Positions 1 to 13,139 of a stretch of DNA of 64,000 bases are shown here, piece after piece. This DNA is from Pachyseris speciosa (taxonomy: Eukaryota > Cnidaria > Anthozoa > Scleractinia > Pachyseridae), in NCBI GenBank assembly GCA_016490735.1, contig JAEMWC010001212.1, positions 1-64,000 on the forward strand, written 5' to 3'. A program made the position numbers and the translations under genes. A model generated the notes under the pieces. The model did not search any database. It was given only the letters and a program-made list of their open reading frames with translations, and had not been told where the DNA came from. Every line of letters begins with the position of its first letter. The stretch's first letter is position 1.

Positions 1-263
1 TTGTAGGGGTGCTCTTCACGCGGGCTCATAAGACGTGGTTGAGGTCCTTGTTATGGAAGGATTTCTTGTCTGAGAAGCCAAACTTGCTTCGTAGCCAATA
101 TGGCGATTCACCAGTGAAGCTGCCTCTCCGCGTCATTTTGTGGACGGATTCCAGAACTACCAAGGCAATTTGGACTAGGTTTGACTGGCAATAAGTTCAT
201 CCGATGCCATATTTTCCTTGTAGGACTGGATGGTCCCACACTTATAAGAAAAAAAATTGTAAT

Positions 264-1250
264 GGGGAATGGGAGATGTATGCTCGTGGCATCGTTAAAG
301 TACCACGAATTCATTTCGGGTATGAACAAGGCCACTTGATATACGTGAGACTGTCTCCAATAAAATGGCTAAGCGTGGCCCGTGGAACAAGTGAGAGGAA
401 ATTTTTCAGCCAGATACGAAAGCCTATCCTTGAGGTTTGCTGTAAATGTATGCTTTTGATTTTAGGGCAATGTTTTTTTTTATTAAAAAGTTAAAAGTTG
501 GTGCTGTTCTTTGGCCAAAAGACTGACATTTTGGGCTTTTGTTGCCACGAACGGTGATATGCAGCGGAATTCGGAAATTGCTGTCCCTCTCGCAGGAATT
601 TATTTGGTCTGCAGTTAGTGAATTCAGGGGAGACATAACAAAGAACATTGGTTCAGCTGGGAACTATTTCTCAAGGTCGAGAGTTCTCTTGCAACCACCG
701 GGCAGATTTGGTAAATCAGCTATTTGCCATGACCCAGTCGTCGAAAGAGAAACAAAAGTATCGTTGCCACACAAAAAAAATGAACAGAGATCTTGTTTGT
801 GGTTGCGTGAGGCTTGAAATATTACCGATGTTGACTTTTAGGAGCGCAGATTTCGCGGCTTTTTTGAAGACTTTGTACGACAGCGAAGCGCTGTCGCATT
901 TGTCGATCGACAGTAAAGCATATAACGTGGGAGCAATAGACAGCAATTGTTTCGAATGATCATGCGCGTTAGTGAAAACCCGGCTTGACCAGCTCGAAAC
1001 TGGACTGTCTCATCCATTTTCTAGGATGAGCGGCCAATCAAAGAATCTCGAAGCCTCTCGCAGTGTCTCCTTCTTCTTCCGATTTTTCTAGGAAGATGGA
1101 AGGAGACTCCGCTCGGAGGTTATGTGTTGTGATGATTGCAAAGCACACCAGTTGGTGCCATTCACACATTATCGTAACGTTGTGAGAAAATTTAAGTTAG
1201 TAATAACATGAAAGCAAAAGCGGTATTTTCGACGCATATATGCGTTGTTG
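264..1250. repeat. Dispersed repeat family, copy 1
   Basis: Bases 264-590 and 1128-1250 align in the same orientation with 55487-55815 and 55838-55960. Shared landmarks include TATGCTCGTGGCATCG versus TATGCTCGCGGCGTGG, a TTATTAAAAAGTT stretch, GGTGATATGCAGCGGAATTC, and the later GATTGCAAA...CAGTTGG...ATTCAC block. Copy 1 carries about 540 bases between the two blocks that copy 2 lacks. The first block can be read as a short reading frame (YARGIVKVPRI versus YARGVVEVPRI), so it may be the eroded end of a transposon gene, but I do not recognise the protein. The first 263 bases of the window show nothing I can identify. Confidence 0.6.
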
Positions 1251-2184
1251 GTCCGTTAAGGGTTAAGTAGTGTTCATAACTGCGATTAGCATTCAAATAT
1301 TCAATGCTGAAAATTGTTGGCCAATGATGATGGGAGGGTTAAAGTTTACACGGACCTTATCCCCTAGCAGCGCGTCACAAACACTATATCAACCAACAGC
1401 CACTATGCAATGCTGGCTAAAGTGATGCGCTGTTTGAACATCTGCTGTCTGTAGAGCTCAACTGATATTAGACTTGTCTACCTAGAAGAGGTCATCAAAT
1501 TTCAGTCTGTGTGTATGTTGACATGAACAGACGAAAATGAGATTTTCCGCATTTGCACATTACTCATGCGGGAATATTTTCTTCCTATTTTAAAGTTAAA
1601 AATGCTCAAAAACAACAACAAAGTTGACACCACATTTTAATCTAATGCCTTATCTCTGCAAAACAAGAACGTGAAATAACCATATTGAAGTTTTTGTGAA
1701 TAACGGGATGGGGAATTTTTCGCTTTCTGTTAACGCCGTTACTACCCAATTTGAGTATAGCTTTACGCACAGCAACTACATTTATTGCACTTGTATTTCT
1801 CTCATACTATCCCTCACAAACAAACAGCGAGCGACAATAAAGTTTGAGTCGGAAAATAAATTTTGAATAACCCTGTAATATACGTGGGTGCGTGAAAATC
1901 TTCCCTCACTGGGCTGGACAAGTGGGAATAACTTTGAAGACATTGTAACATACACCAAAATCAATATTTCAAGGTGACTCCTTTATTGGTGTTTGCGCCG
2001 TTCTTGATTAAGGTCTTCAATTTCATTTTTGACACACTGTGGACTATGCCTTTTATTGCTGGCCTAAAAGGTCACGATTTGACACAAGCCGTAAAGATCG
2101 GGTGAAAAACATTGTGTTCCCGAAAAGAAAAGAAACAAAGCAACAGCAATGAAAAAAATGAAGGAAAAGAAAAACAAAAATGAC

Positions 2185-2215
<31 letters not shown>

Positions 2216-3060
2216 CGGCAAAACCAAAAACAAAAAGCAAAAACGAGAACAAAAGCGCAGAAACACAAAATCCGTTAAATTGTTATAAACAAAACAAAAC
2301 TAAAACAAGAGTCTGAGTCTGTTAACTTGAACGCGGTTCACGACACTGAGCCACCTGGCGTTTCTGTAAAAAAGGCCATTGTATATGATCCGCGCCGTAG
2401 TTTTCTTTTTTCCCGTTTAGCAAAAACAAAACAAATACAAAAAAATTAAAGTAGAAAAATAAAATAATAACTGAGAACCGCTTATTTAACCGAAGTCTGT
2501 AAACTTGGACGCTTCTAGCTCCTTCATTTTGTGTATTGTACCTTATTGTAACTGTTTACTTCATTTTGTGTAGTGTATGTTGTTGTAACTGTTTACCGTG
2601 GAATAATCTTTAAAAATTCAGGACTGCCTAGTTGTTGTTTTAAATACCGTCTACATGTAAACGTGGGAAAAATAAATAACCTCAAAAATTATCTCTATGT
2701 ACCACAAACCACCATACAGAGGACGGATGGCTGAATGCTTGATGTAGCATATTTTTACCAGCCTATGCAAAACACCTTTTTTTTGCTTCAGTGGTCACGC
2801 GAATTATAACAATTATAACAATCAAGCTATACAACTTAGGATCAAATGTATTGGAAATGTATTGCTAAATGATTGGAGTAGAAATTGTGAAGTGACCGTT
2901 TACGATTTTGTGCATCGATTTCTGCATGTGTACAGTGATACAGGAAAATAAATTTTGCCCTTGATCTTATCTTAAGTTAACACTACATAAACAAATTAAG
3001 ATTGTTGTTCTTGTTCTGCTGTCTTCAAAAGCATTTTGAAGACACCAGAACACCATACTC
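1251..3060. other. Intergenic DNA without a recognisable gene
   Basis: AT-rich sequence with no convincing exon. It contains a (CAA)n tract at about 2183-2216 and A-rich runs around 2120-2300 and 2420-2470. Bases 2530-2620 hold a duplicated motif (CATTTTGTGTA followed by TTGTAACTGTTTA, twice about 45 bases apart) that resembles the 3' untranslated end of a retroelement. Confidence 0.6.
2183..2216. repeat. (CAA)n microsatellite
   Basis: About ten CAA units inside a wider A/C-rich tract. The open frames on the opposite strand here (runs of C, V or L) are artefacts of this tract. Confidence 0.95.
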
Positions 3061-3861
3061 TTAAGGAGGCCGAACACAGTTTCCGAGCGCGCTCTCCAGT
3101 CCTTGGTGCTGATGCGAGGCAGCGCGCGCACAAGGATCTGAGACAACAACAAACATGGAGCCGAAAGAGTGATGAGTTTTTTGTTCTAAGGCGGTTTTAT
3201 ATGAGGCATTTTTCTTCTTAAATTGAAAGTAAGTCTTTGTTAGAATGATATGTCAGAAAAAGTCGAATTTAATAGGTTTTTCAGTGTTAACTTAAGAAAG
3301 AACCGACGTGAGAACCCAGTTAAATGCAACGCATGCGCAGTTAGTCAAACAATTGAGATTGAACTCTTTCAGGTCCAGTCTTTCCGAAATACGCGTACTT
3401 CTCGAAAACTGCCTTTTAGAATTTCACGAAATTTGGCAGGAAAATACTTCAGGAAACAAGAAAGTAGGTTATTGCAACAATTCTGAAATTTAACAGAGGA
3501 AATTGCAAATAATGGAGTTATCTTTCAAGGACGGATAGCTAAAAATCGGTCTGCTAAAATATCATTAGAATAGTGTCTATATGTGAGTATTGTGCCAAGT
3601 TTGTTTCAGGAAAATGATGGAGAAAATCTAACGACTGAATCTTCCGCAAATATAAAAAGCCTGATTTAAAATTGATGTTTATATTCAGTCACGTCACCAT
3701 GGCAACGGCGCACCTGTCAGCGTAACTATCAAAATTCGAAAAACTATCCTCTTAACTCATGTCCTACCAATTTTGGGGACCTAGAGTTCAACGGTTTTAG
3801 AATAAAAGGCAAATGCAACACAGGTTCCAAAAACCGTGTAAACTGTGTTCGGCCACCTTAA
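3061..3861. mobile_element. Non-autonomous DNA transposon flanked by TTAA
   Basis: TTAA at 3061-3064 is followed by GGAGGCCGAACACAGTTT, and the reverse complement (AAACTGTGTTCGGCCACC) ends just before TTAA at 3858-3861. This gives about 793 bp between a TTAA target duplication, with terminal inverted repeats of roughly 20 bp and one mismatch. TTAA targeting is typical of piggyBac and Kolobok families; the ends do not start with CCC, so Kolobok-like is the better guess. No transposase is visible, so it would have needed enzyme from elsewhere. Confidence 0.75.
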
Positions 3862-3924
3862 GTTTATCAGTTGTTTACAAGATATACCATTGACTAGGCT
3901 GCCTCAAGTTAACTGTGGGAAGCT

Positions 3925-4330
3925 CTGGGGTAACTCTGCAGAATAAGGTATAAAAACTGCAAAAAAGAGTAGCCCGTGTTTTGACTTATTCAAATTATGA
4001 TGCTGATACCGATCACTTGTTTGAGCTCCTGGGATGGAAAAACGTAGCTTCCCAGCAGCAAATACAAAGAGCCGCAATGGTCTATAAGTCTCTGCACAAT
4101 TTAGCTCCAGACTATTTATGTTAAAAATTTGAAAGGCGAGAAAACACGTATAACTTAAGAGACTCTGAGAATAAAGTTAATGTTCCATTGCCGCGCACAA
4201 ACTATTATAAAAATAGCTTTAGCTATAGTGGTGCCACTCTTTGGAACAGTCTTCCTCGTGATGTAAGACAAGCAGACTTAGACTCTTAGGATATTTAAAC
4301 GTTTAATGAAAGTTGAGGCACGGAATTCGA
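3925..4330 (+). pseudogene. LINE reverse transcriptase C-terminus, degraded
   Basis: Forward frames show the post-RT region of a CR1/jockey-like non-LTR retrotransposon: LQKRVARVLTYSN, then LLGWKNVASQQQIQRAAMV, YKSLHNLAPDYL, a stop, then VPLPRTNYYKNSFSYSGATL and WNSLPRDVR. These short blocks are the usual end of such ORF2 proteins. Stops and frame changes show it is dead. The 3' tail runs to about 4460. The same family is seen on the minus strand near 9.3-9.7 kb. Confidence 0.75.
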
Positions 4331-4460
4331 GGAAAGCAACTTTTAGTTAGGTCTATGCTTTAAGTATAGTGTTTTATAAATAGTATTTTATCCATGTAAT
4401 GCATATTTTATAGCTGATGAATTGTTCGTGGATAAAGACTACACACACAACAATTCGCTC

Positions 4461-5415
4461 ATTAAGCTCAGCCTCATGCAATGATCATAATGTTTCCTTT
4501 TGAAGTGCGATCTAAATTTGTTTGATGATTCTATATCACATGTCTTTGTAATATCAAGGTGAAGTTGCATCTTTTAATGGAATTGTAGGAAGCCAGTAGA
4601 TACGCGTGTTGTGCTGTCTGTGAGGAAGATAAACAACCGCAATAAAGGCAAACTTCGTTCAAAGCGGGCCATGACATCAACGCAACAATAATTTTAACCA
4701 CTTTTTTCTCGTATAATGCATGGCTTTCACACCATACCACAGGCACTGAAGGCAGTTAACTAACGTCACGATGGTTGCCTTCGGTGAAGCAAAGAAATGA
4801 GGCAACGAGAAGAATGGATCGATTACGAACGCCTCAAAGAAACCAGTCGGACAAAACTATTCAAAAATAAATGCGCCATTTTGAAGTGACGAATTTTGGT
4901 AGTGGAATGTCATGTGCTTAGAAATAAATTGGCGCCAAAAAATTGGTCAACTATAAAGTCGGATGAAATGTGCGCAAGTTAGATTGTAACAAACGTAAAG
5001 AACACTCACCAATGAAACGGCCGGCATCAGTTGGGGAGCGTTTATTTTACTCTGGAATAGAAACACAGCATGTAATCCGAATACTTACGTCTTGGAACAA
5101 AGTTTTACAGACGTGCTTGATGTCATGTGCATGCATAATTAAAGCAGCAGTAAAACGGAAAAATGCCTACAATTAACATTTTATTAACTGAACAACCAAG
5201 GGGCTTAAATTATCTTTAACTCGGTCCTGTATTTTATTGTCTGTCCTTGTTCCACCTGGCGCGTTTTTTTGTTTGTTTGTTTTTTTTTGTTTTTGTTTTT
5301 TTGTTTGTTTGTTTGTTTGTTTTTTTATCTTGTTCGGGTCTACCTTTATTTGTAGTGAATATCCATAGAACCCCCATCAACATACCCCTTCAAAGTCGCT
5401 GAACCAATTTACAGC
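4461..5415. other. No gene seen; T-rich tract
   Basis: Nothing recognisable. Bases about 5260-5325 form a low-complexity T/GTTT tract. Confidence 0.55.
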
Positions 5416-5555
5416 TAAGGCCCGTTTCAAACGTCGAACTTCTCACGTGCCGAATCTAATGCAAATGAGAAAGATTGAGAAAGATCTATCGTTTTCTCTC
5501 ATTTGCATTAGATTCGGCACCTGCATGAGAAGTTCGACGTTTAAAACGGACCTAA
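5416..5555. mobile_element. Palindromic miniature element
   Basis: A 140 bp inverted repeat. The left arm (TTTCAAACGTCGAACTTCTC, then GCCGAATCTAATGCAAATGA) is mirrored by TCATTTGCATTAGATTCGGC and GAGAAGTTCGACGTTTAAAA, with a loop of about 25 bases. Almost the whole unit would fold into one hairpin, as in a MITE or snap-back element. Confidence 0.75.
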
Positions 5556-7269
5556 GTCGTTGATAAGAATGATACTTGTCAACAAAAGAAAGAAGGAAAA
5601 AGGCCGGTTTTGGCGGCGATGAAGGAAAAAAAAAAAGAAAATCAATCGAAACCTAGATTTGCGCGCTTACCGCACTGTATTTTTAATTTTAACGGACGCC
5701 AATGCAGGACAGTGCCAAAAGTGTATATTTTTGTTCAAAGACAACATAATCGCATCAAGTAAAGCTAAGAACAAGGAACGTAAGCCCCGATACAAAGCAA
5801 GAGGATCTGAGCGCAAGCAAAGAATACAGGACATATGCCAAGTGCGAGCTCGGTTTCGGGGAGCAGAATAAAAAACAGAACGATAAAATAAAAAGATATG
5901 GTTCCTTGTGCTTGTGTCATGCTTATGTCGCAGTTACGAATGAATGTGTCTTTAGCCATTGCTCTCGTGTTTACATCTTTTTATGTATGTATTATTATCG
6001 TCATTTTATTAGCCGTAAACACCAAAATATGTAAAATAGTCGTCATCATTTTCGAAGATATTGTTTCAAAAACAAAAAGTAAAATTCTCGGATTGCCTAT
6101 GTTCATCCTGACCAGTTGAATCCAAGAATTGCGGGTGGTCGAATTGAAAGCGTAAACGTGAAACGTGACATATCCACGCCACCTCCAACTCAGTTCTCGC
6201 AATTTGATTGGCTAATATCGAAAGCGTATCCAACACAAAGTTGACATAGAGTTTTTATCATTCACAAAAGCATTTCGAGAAATTACCTTGGGAATCAAAT
6301 GAACGAGATATTGCACAAACGAGATTTTATACAAGCATACTATGTGTGGAATCAGGATTTAAAGGTCATTGTGTTTTTCGAAAAAATAAAAGCAAATAGG
6401 AAATCGCCTTTTAGTTAACTCAAGTTGATAGTCCTTGCATTAATTACGCGCAATTTGGACATTTGTGTCTCGAATTTTAATTGAGAACTCAAATATTACA
6501 TCGTTCACAAAACAAACATTAGTGAAACCCCTACAAAGTCCCTCTTTGAACAAACAGCGTCAATAATCAACTTTTGCTCTACCGTAGTGACGAAGCGTGA
6601 GAATTGTTCTAAGAAGTTAGCTATTGTTCGAAGGGTATAAGTAGGGAACTTTAAGTTTCACTACGAGTGCGATACTTTTGAAATCTGACTAGTGTGACGC
6701 GTGCTTTACATAATCACTTTTGTTTCTAAATCTCCTTTTGTGTTATTAAGCAAAAGCGGCAGAATGAGGGATCTGTGAAGGTGACTGGCTTTAAGTTTGA
6801 AAGTTGTACTTGTACTCGATCTCGTACTCGTACTCAAATCCAAAGTCCCCTAATGTGAGAGTTAATGTATTCGTGGGTATGTTGTGACCTCGTAGAATAA
6901 ACGTGTTGGAAGTATTCGCTGGCGGTCTAGCTCTACTTGTGTTTCGGGGTGCTACATCTACCTTTGAACGTAATTTAACGTCTTTACCACCTTTTCCTAA
7001 GGCATACAGCAAGGATTTTTCAAACAGCGACGCCATTTTGGTTTGAAACCTCAAGCATGCGCTGTGAGACCTCAACAGGCTTGCGTAGAGTTGCTCAGAA
7101 CTCTTCTCGCCGTCACGCCTGTAATGCATGTACAAAAGAGCTCTGGGGTCGAGAATGCTAGCTAGCTAGAAAATTTTTGACATGTCCGTTGAAGGTTTTA
7201 AAATAATCGCCATTAAGTACCATGGCATGAGTTTCACTGTAAATGCATTGTTGTAGTGAGGATATAAAG
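5556..7269. other. No gene seen
   Basis: Several short open frames exist but none has a recognisable domain, and splice context is absent. Bases 6790-6850 hold a TACTCG-rich run (ACTCGATCTCGTACTCGTAC) that looks like the edge of a repeat. Confidence 0.5.
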
Positions 7270-7510
7270 TGGAGTTGAGGCTTGTTTCCGAACTTAAAAC
7301 ATAATCAACTGAGGCGAAATAGCCTCACTATTCCTTAATATCTAAGGCTGTCTCGCAGTAGTACTATTTACATCAATTTTAGTCCCATAATATGTCTATG
7401 TATCAGTGTTCTTGGTCGGCTCGTTTCGATTAGCTCCGCTACACTCGGTTGGACACATGAATTGTAACTGATCCATTTAGGTAATTGCAAATAAAGTTGT
7501 TGTTGTAGTT
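7270..7510 (+). repeat. Retroelement 3' tail
   Basis: The stretch ending AATTGCAAATAAAGTTGTTGTTGTAG has the form of a LINE 3' end: a polyadenylation-like AATAAA followed by a short GTT repeat. The related tail near 39.8 kb (GTGAATAAAGTGTTGTTGTTG) supports a family. No coding part is attached. Confidence 0.45.
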
Positions 7511-9009
7511 TCTGCTGGGTGAGACGCTCGTGGGCCGCGATGTTCTGCTATGGCCATGCATCAGTTAAGTCCAATTATTAACCTCGCATTCAACTTGTAC
7601 TGCCAATAACCATAAATTTTAACTTACGAGCCACTCGACCAGCATTTGAATCCGCGAGAAAGGCCTTCTGCGCCACGAGGAGCGTGAAAGACAGGTGGCA
7701 GGTAACCTCTAGCCTCGATCGAGAAAGGTTTCAAAATTATTCACAGTGTGAAATCAGTGGAATCTGAGTTTACGGCAGCCCAACATAACACTATCGTGAT
7801 TAACACCGGAAATGGAAACAGTGGTGATACACTTCCTACGCCTATTTGCTTTCTGTGATGCATTTTCTTTGCATACACAGTGCAATGAAGCTACCCGAGG
7901 TTCCACAAAGCACAAAGAAGAACAAGTAGGGACAGGTTAAGGAAAAAAAATCATAAAATAAAACATTGTCAATTAACATATAGCAGATTATACCAAATTT
8001 ACCTCGGCAGTAATGCCGTCTTTTGCAAAGGACTAGAAGCTTTCATTGCAGGGAGGAGTGGGAATATGCATCACAACAGCACAAATATAACACACTCTTT
8101 CACTATCTCTTAAGAATTTCATTGCGGTTATAGGACCATGAACCCTCAAGCTCTAGACTTGGAAATATATAAAGGTAAACTGAACAGACAAACTTGTTGA
8201 GCGACAAGTTGTTCCTCCTTTTTTTTTCACCGCAAGTGACCAGTTCAACTAACAAGTCCTTGTGTCTGTATCATCTACGCTCGATATCTGCATCTTACCG
8301 TGAATCATGGCTAAAAGGCGCTGCTTTACTTTGAAGAAATTGGAGTTTACGTTGTATGGTTCAGCGATCTCCTGTCAGACGTTATACAGACTCCAAAAAA
8401 GAAATCACCAATCTAAATGCCAAAAACCAGACTGTTTAAAGATAACAAAAGGCGAGTTGCAGGTGACTCTTCAGAGATTTATTACAGTCAATATTGCGGC
8501 CATTTATGAATAGACCATTAATTGGATCTCCAAACTACAACAACTATCAATCAAGCGTTTTTGTATTCACAAGAAAGCAGATCAGGGCAAGCCAGTCACA
8601 GAGAAGAAATATTTAACAATTGATATCCAAAGACGATATTTTCGAGTCATAAAAGTCTCGATTAATACTGTTGACGGTGTGTTTTGGTGAAAAGGCATTT
8701 TCAAAAAGCCTCGTTAACAATGCGGTCGAACTAGCTGTTACATACAACAATCGACTCCTTGGCCATTATTCGCAATTGTTATGACTCATATGATATGATA
8801 ATGACCTTTAGTTGATGTGTTCGCTGAATACTTAAAAATCAGTAGAAATAAAAATATATCATATTTTCTATTCTGTATGCTGGTTTACTTTTTATTACAG
8901 TATTGTTGTCCTAAATTCTTGTCTACTTGTTTATATTCACTTCGGTGATCGACAATATATGTTCACTGAGTTCGAATGACTGAGCAGTTTAGCAAGAGTT
9001 TGTATTTTG
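7511..9009. other. No gene seen
   Basis: No exon, RNA gene or repeat structure recognised in this AT-rich stretch. Confidence 0.5.
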
Positions 9010-9176
9010 GCAGCAAGTCAAGCCAAGTCAATCTTTATTTTAACACGGTAAATACATCAGGAGAATAAAAGTTTAAATAAATATCACAATATTGTACAAT
9101 AAGATAAACAGGGTGATGCCTATTCTACAATAACATTTAGAAAAACATATATATATATATATATATATATACATAC

Positions 9177-9244
<68 letters not shown>

Positions 9245-9700
9245 CGAATTCCCGTTTTCCATGTATGCCGTGAATCAACCCACTGTCTGATTCAACAGTT
9301 TTCGAAGACCAGTTAAAGATTCCCCACTCCTTACATCAGAGAGAAGATCTGTTCCAGAGTACTGCACCACTATAATTGAAGGCATTTTTACAATGATTGG
9401 TACGTGGCAAGGGAACAGCTAGTTTATTCTCGGAATCTCGAAATTCATAAGGGCTAATAGACTTGTCTGGATGAAAGATACTCAGGGACCAGTCCATTAA
9501 GCGATTTAAAAACCCATTACAGCACCTTGGATTTGACGTTGGGTATTCAAGTCTCTCCATCCTAAATAGTTCAATAGCAACCTATAATCGGAAAATCTCA
9601 AGATGAGGGCGGCGCGATTTTGAAGTTTTTGCAATCTATCAGATAAGGTCTTCCCTCAATTACCCCGGCCATACAATACTTGAATAATTGAAATGAGATT
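9010..9700 (-). pseudogene. LINE reverse transcriptase C-terminus with 3' tail, degraded
   Basis: On the minus strand the frame reads LQKLQNRAALILRFSDYRLL, YLGWRDLNTQRQIQ, then after a frame change FRDSENKLAVPLPRTNHCKN and NYSGAVLWN. These are the same blocks as in the relic at 3.9-4.3 kb. Downstream (lower coordinates) the sequence passes an AT microsatellite and ends near a CAAGTCAAGCCAAGTC repeat at 9018-9035, the tandem short tail typical of CR1-like elements. Frameshifts and stops make it inactive. Confidence 0.7.
9146..9241. repeat. (AT)n / (ACAT)n microsatellite
   Basis: An AT run, then five or six CATA units, then a second AT run of about 50 bases. It lies inside the LINE relic and is probably expansion of its 3' region. 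Confidence 0.95.
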
Positions 9701-11487
9701 GGACAAGGACGGAGTAGACAAAATTAAGTAATGTTTGATAAATGAGAGGGAACGTTTTATCAAGTTTAAAACACGAGGTGCAGCCTCTTTTTTTTTAGGA
9801 CTTGATAAAACACGAATTGCGAATTTATTGAACGGCTTAAAAAGCTTTACTGTACATCTATCTATCCATTCTTATAATAAAATTTAGATTTTGGGTTATT
9901 TTGGCCTAGAAAATGGATGTAAAATGTAGCCGTGTCTTTATCAGATATAAAGACACTCATTAAAAATTGATTTCTTTCATCTGTATTCCCTTCATGAATT
10001 ACTAATGCCTTCTTTAAGAGTTGAAGAAGGAATACAAGACCTGATTCTTTTAATGGCACCAATTCCAGAGGAAACCATATTTTACAAGTTCGTCAATGTG
10101 GCAATTTCACTTAAAATTGAACAAGAGTATTCTATATTTGGGGAGAAAATAATGACCCTGGTATATTATTGGAAGTACAAAAATCTTACGATGATGCTAT
10201 CAAGAAAACAAATTGTGCTAAATTTCCTTATATTATTATTTTTTTTTCAAACAATATTTTCCTTGAGTCGCATACAATTATCTTGTGTACTCGTTTGTCA
10301 CGCACAACTGTACATTGATATTTTCTGTGTATGTAACAATTGTTCCTTTAAGATCTAAAGTTATTATTTTGATTGTTGTCTTATAGATAAGGTTCTCATT
10401 CTAAGTAATTTTCTCGCTATTCTTTGCAGTTAGAATGTAATCAATCCTTCGTTGAATCAGTTTTTTTTCCCGTGAGTCCTGATGTCTCGTCGAGGGAAAC
10501 ATCAGGACTAGAGGGAAAACAAAATTAACTAGTTTCCCGAGGAACCATACATTCTTCATACATTCTTCAAGTTCTTTGTTATATACCTTGACTTCAACAA
10601 TCACAGCAAAAAATCAAACAAACAAACAAAAAGAAAATAAAAACAAAACAAAACAAGACGAACGAACAAAAATGGCAATACAAGAACACAACGTCTTTAT
10701 TCACAAGCCTGCTGAATGGATAATTTAAAATTATTTCAGGCGGACGTGAGCACGTGCTGAAGATTACGTCACTTTTTAGTCATGCACTGATAAGTGCACA
10801 GAAACCATCTTGCAATCGATGCTCTTGATATGAATAGCATTACTGAAAAACGATTCCCCAAAATTACTTAATGTCCCCTGTTGAGTTCTAGCTAGAGAAA
10901 GAGTGCGTTCGCTCCAGTTTAAAAGTGAGAATACCTAATAAATTTACATATAAAATGCCAGCTTAACAGTGATGCTTTTAAAGACACCGCCGCAGAATAC
11001 AATCTAATCCCCATTTACCGATCCACCCAAACATTTAGAAAATCGCATGATTCAGCGTAGAACTACATACCTCACATTTTACCCTGTTTAGAAGCCTTGT
11101 AGAAATTAATTATTAAAATCAATGCAATCCACAATGAAATACATTTCAATTTATCGGCCAATAATACATACTCTTTATGCGGATGATTCATTAGCTGTTC
11201 ACCCAAACTTTAAAACTCTGATGATCGCTAGTGCCAAATACGACAACAAGTTAAAAAAAAAAAACGTGAAACAAACCAACACACAGTACGTAGCTTACAT
11301 AGACCGGAAGTAATTTCTATTGTTATTCTACGCATCAGCCAGACTACATCTATTTCTAAACTTGTTCTAATGGACCTCTAAAGTACTTAATTAAAGTGCT
11401 GCTATGACGAAATTTGCAGAGTCCTAGCTTAGCCATTTTAAAATATAAACAAGAAGGCTGTACGAGAAGAAGAATGCTGTTTACTAT
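9701..11487. other. No gene seen
   Basis: Low-complexity A-rich DNA at 10610-10675 and a small stem (AGTCCTGATGT/AACATCAGGACT) at 10474-10515. No credible exon. Confidence 0.5.
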
Positions 11488-12350
11488 TTTCAAATATCTC
11501 ATTTTGTTCCAGAGATATTCAAGTTTTTAGAATATGCAAATTAGCCAATTGATGACGTCATAAACTCAACCGAATTTTGATTTAATATGATGAAAAAAGA
11601 TAATAGACCTAATTCGCTTCTACATTTTGTTTTCTCAATTCAGATTATGAGACGATCCTGAGGAGATTTCATCCTTTGTCTTGTTCATTAAAAAGAGTTC
11701 TTGCAAGCATGAATATGTCTACATGCACTCTTTTTAATGAAGAAGACAAATGATCAGATCTCCTGAGTATCGTCAATGATCTGAATTGGGAAGACAAAAT
11801 GTACAAGCGAATAAGGTCTATTTGTATAAGAAATGCTTGATTCTTTGCAGTAAGATATTCTACTAGATATGCTCTACAACATAAGCATACCAGTTTTGTT
11901 ACCATGGCAACATACTCGGTCTCAGACCTTCCTGATATTAAGAGCATTGCTGGCCGCCTTTGGGGTTCTATTTGATATTGGCCAATGGTGCCTCATCTGC
12001 ATGATCAAGCAAGCCTATAAATATGTTAGGTCGAGTTCTTGAGCTTGTTAAATGTTTTTCGTACTAAAAAAATCATTAAAATGTTTGAGGTTTGAGGCGA
12101 CTGGAAAAAAGTGAGTTGCCATGGAAACCGAATTGTTCACAGCCGTAGGTGTGTTGCCTGTAGAACTATTAGCCTACCAAATTTCAATTCTCTTTGCTGC
12201 AAACTGACTGATAGCTCCATTTCTACACTTGATGGTATATTGGGTTGAGTCTATGACGTCATCAGTCCTCTCGTTTGCATAATTTTTTAAACACATTTTT
12301 TTACACATTTTTCAAACTTAAATATTTATCTCCGGAACCAATACAGATAT
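11488..12350. mobile_element. Inverted-repeat element with eroded ~110 bp ends
   Basis: The left end (CAAATATCTCATTTTGTTCC, then ATATGCAAATTAGC and TTGATGACGTCATAAACTCA) is matched in inverse order on the right (GTTGAGTCTATGACGTCATC, then GTTTGCATAA and GGAACCAATACAGATATTTG). The arms are diverged, so this is an old copy. No transposase frame is visible inside. Confidence 0.5.
11651..11774. repeat. 124 bp hairpin inside the 11.5-12.35 kb element
   Basis: GACGATCCTGAGGAGATTTC at the left and ATCTCCTGAGTATCGTC at the right pair with each other, as do TTCATTAAAAAGAGT and ACTCTTTTTAATGAA nearer the loop. A few mismatches are present. Confidence 0.65.
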
Positions 12351-12464
12351 TTGCCAACGGTAAAATCTTTCTTGGAATTCTGTGGGTAAAAATTCAATGG
12401 GTAAAAATTTGATTATACTAGCATTTTACAGGAATTTAACAATGCACGTTGACAGCGCGAAGAA

Positions 12465-12985
12465 AATTTACGTTGCACAAAATTAATATCCGGGGAGCAT
12501 ATGTCTGAGATAAAAGTCCCGAGGGAATTTTATGAAGAAAGCAAGCCATTGGCATAATTATGTTCATTGGACCATAAGGAACGCAAAAAATGTTGTCGAG
12601 AATTTTGAAAAGCGTCAGAGGATATTTATGGGGGCTTAAAAAATGACCTGTGTGATGCTGCATGAAAACGAGGCTAAAAACTTATAAGAGGCCATAACTT
12701 CTTTGTAGTCCAAGGAATCTCAACCATACTCTCCAGATGCACTAAGTATATGACGCTGAATGCAGCAATTTAAATATATTTATTAACAAGGGTCACGTGA
12801 TGGACCTAGCACGAGAACCAGGCTGATAAAAATTTATGAATCTGTATAGCGGAAATCGTGGCCTAACTCAAGAGATATACCAAGTAGACAGCTCTGAAGC
12901 CGGTTAAATTGGTTATCACACTTAATTGGCTATAATTCATCACGAGATTGATCTAGTGTGGAAATGAGACTGCCAAGGTTTGCTT
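12465..12985 (+). repeat. Dispersed repeat, forward copy of an inverted pair
   Basis: About 500 bases that recur inverted at 20072-20595. Shared strings include GAAAGCAAGCCATTGGCATA, AAAACGAGGCTAAAAACTTA, CTCAAGAGATATACCAAGTA and CATCACGAGATTGA. Similarity is interrupted by many substitutions and small gaps, so the copies are not recent. Confidence 0.75.
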
Positions 12986-13139
12986 GGCCAAACTCACCAT
13001 GCTATATGTAAAATGACCGGCAATAAGTAACATATGATAAGGTGCTGTAGTCATGAGTGAAAAGGTGGTGAACTACAGTCTTTGTTTGATACGTCAAAAG
13101 GAGAAAAGCGAGCAGCTTGTTCACAATCCAAGTTCACAT

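Noticed and set aside
2053..2268. Minus-strand frames of 60-70 codons with long Cys, Val or Leu runs
   Set aside because: They are translations of the (CAA)n tract and its A-rich surroundings in three frames.
6791..7135. 114-codon minus-strand frame
   Set aside because: Ends in a TACTCG repeat (EYEYEIEYKY) and has no domain or splice context; more likely chance.
10474..10515. Hairpin as transcription terminator
   Set aside because: An 11 bp stem without other context in a eukaryotic sequence has no such meaning.
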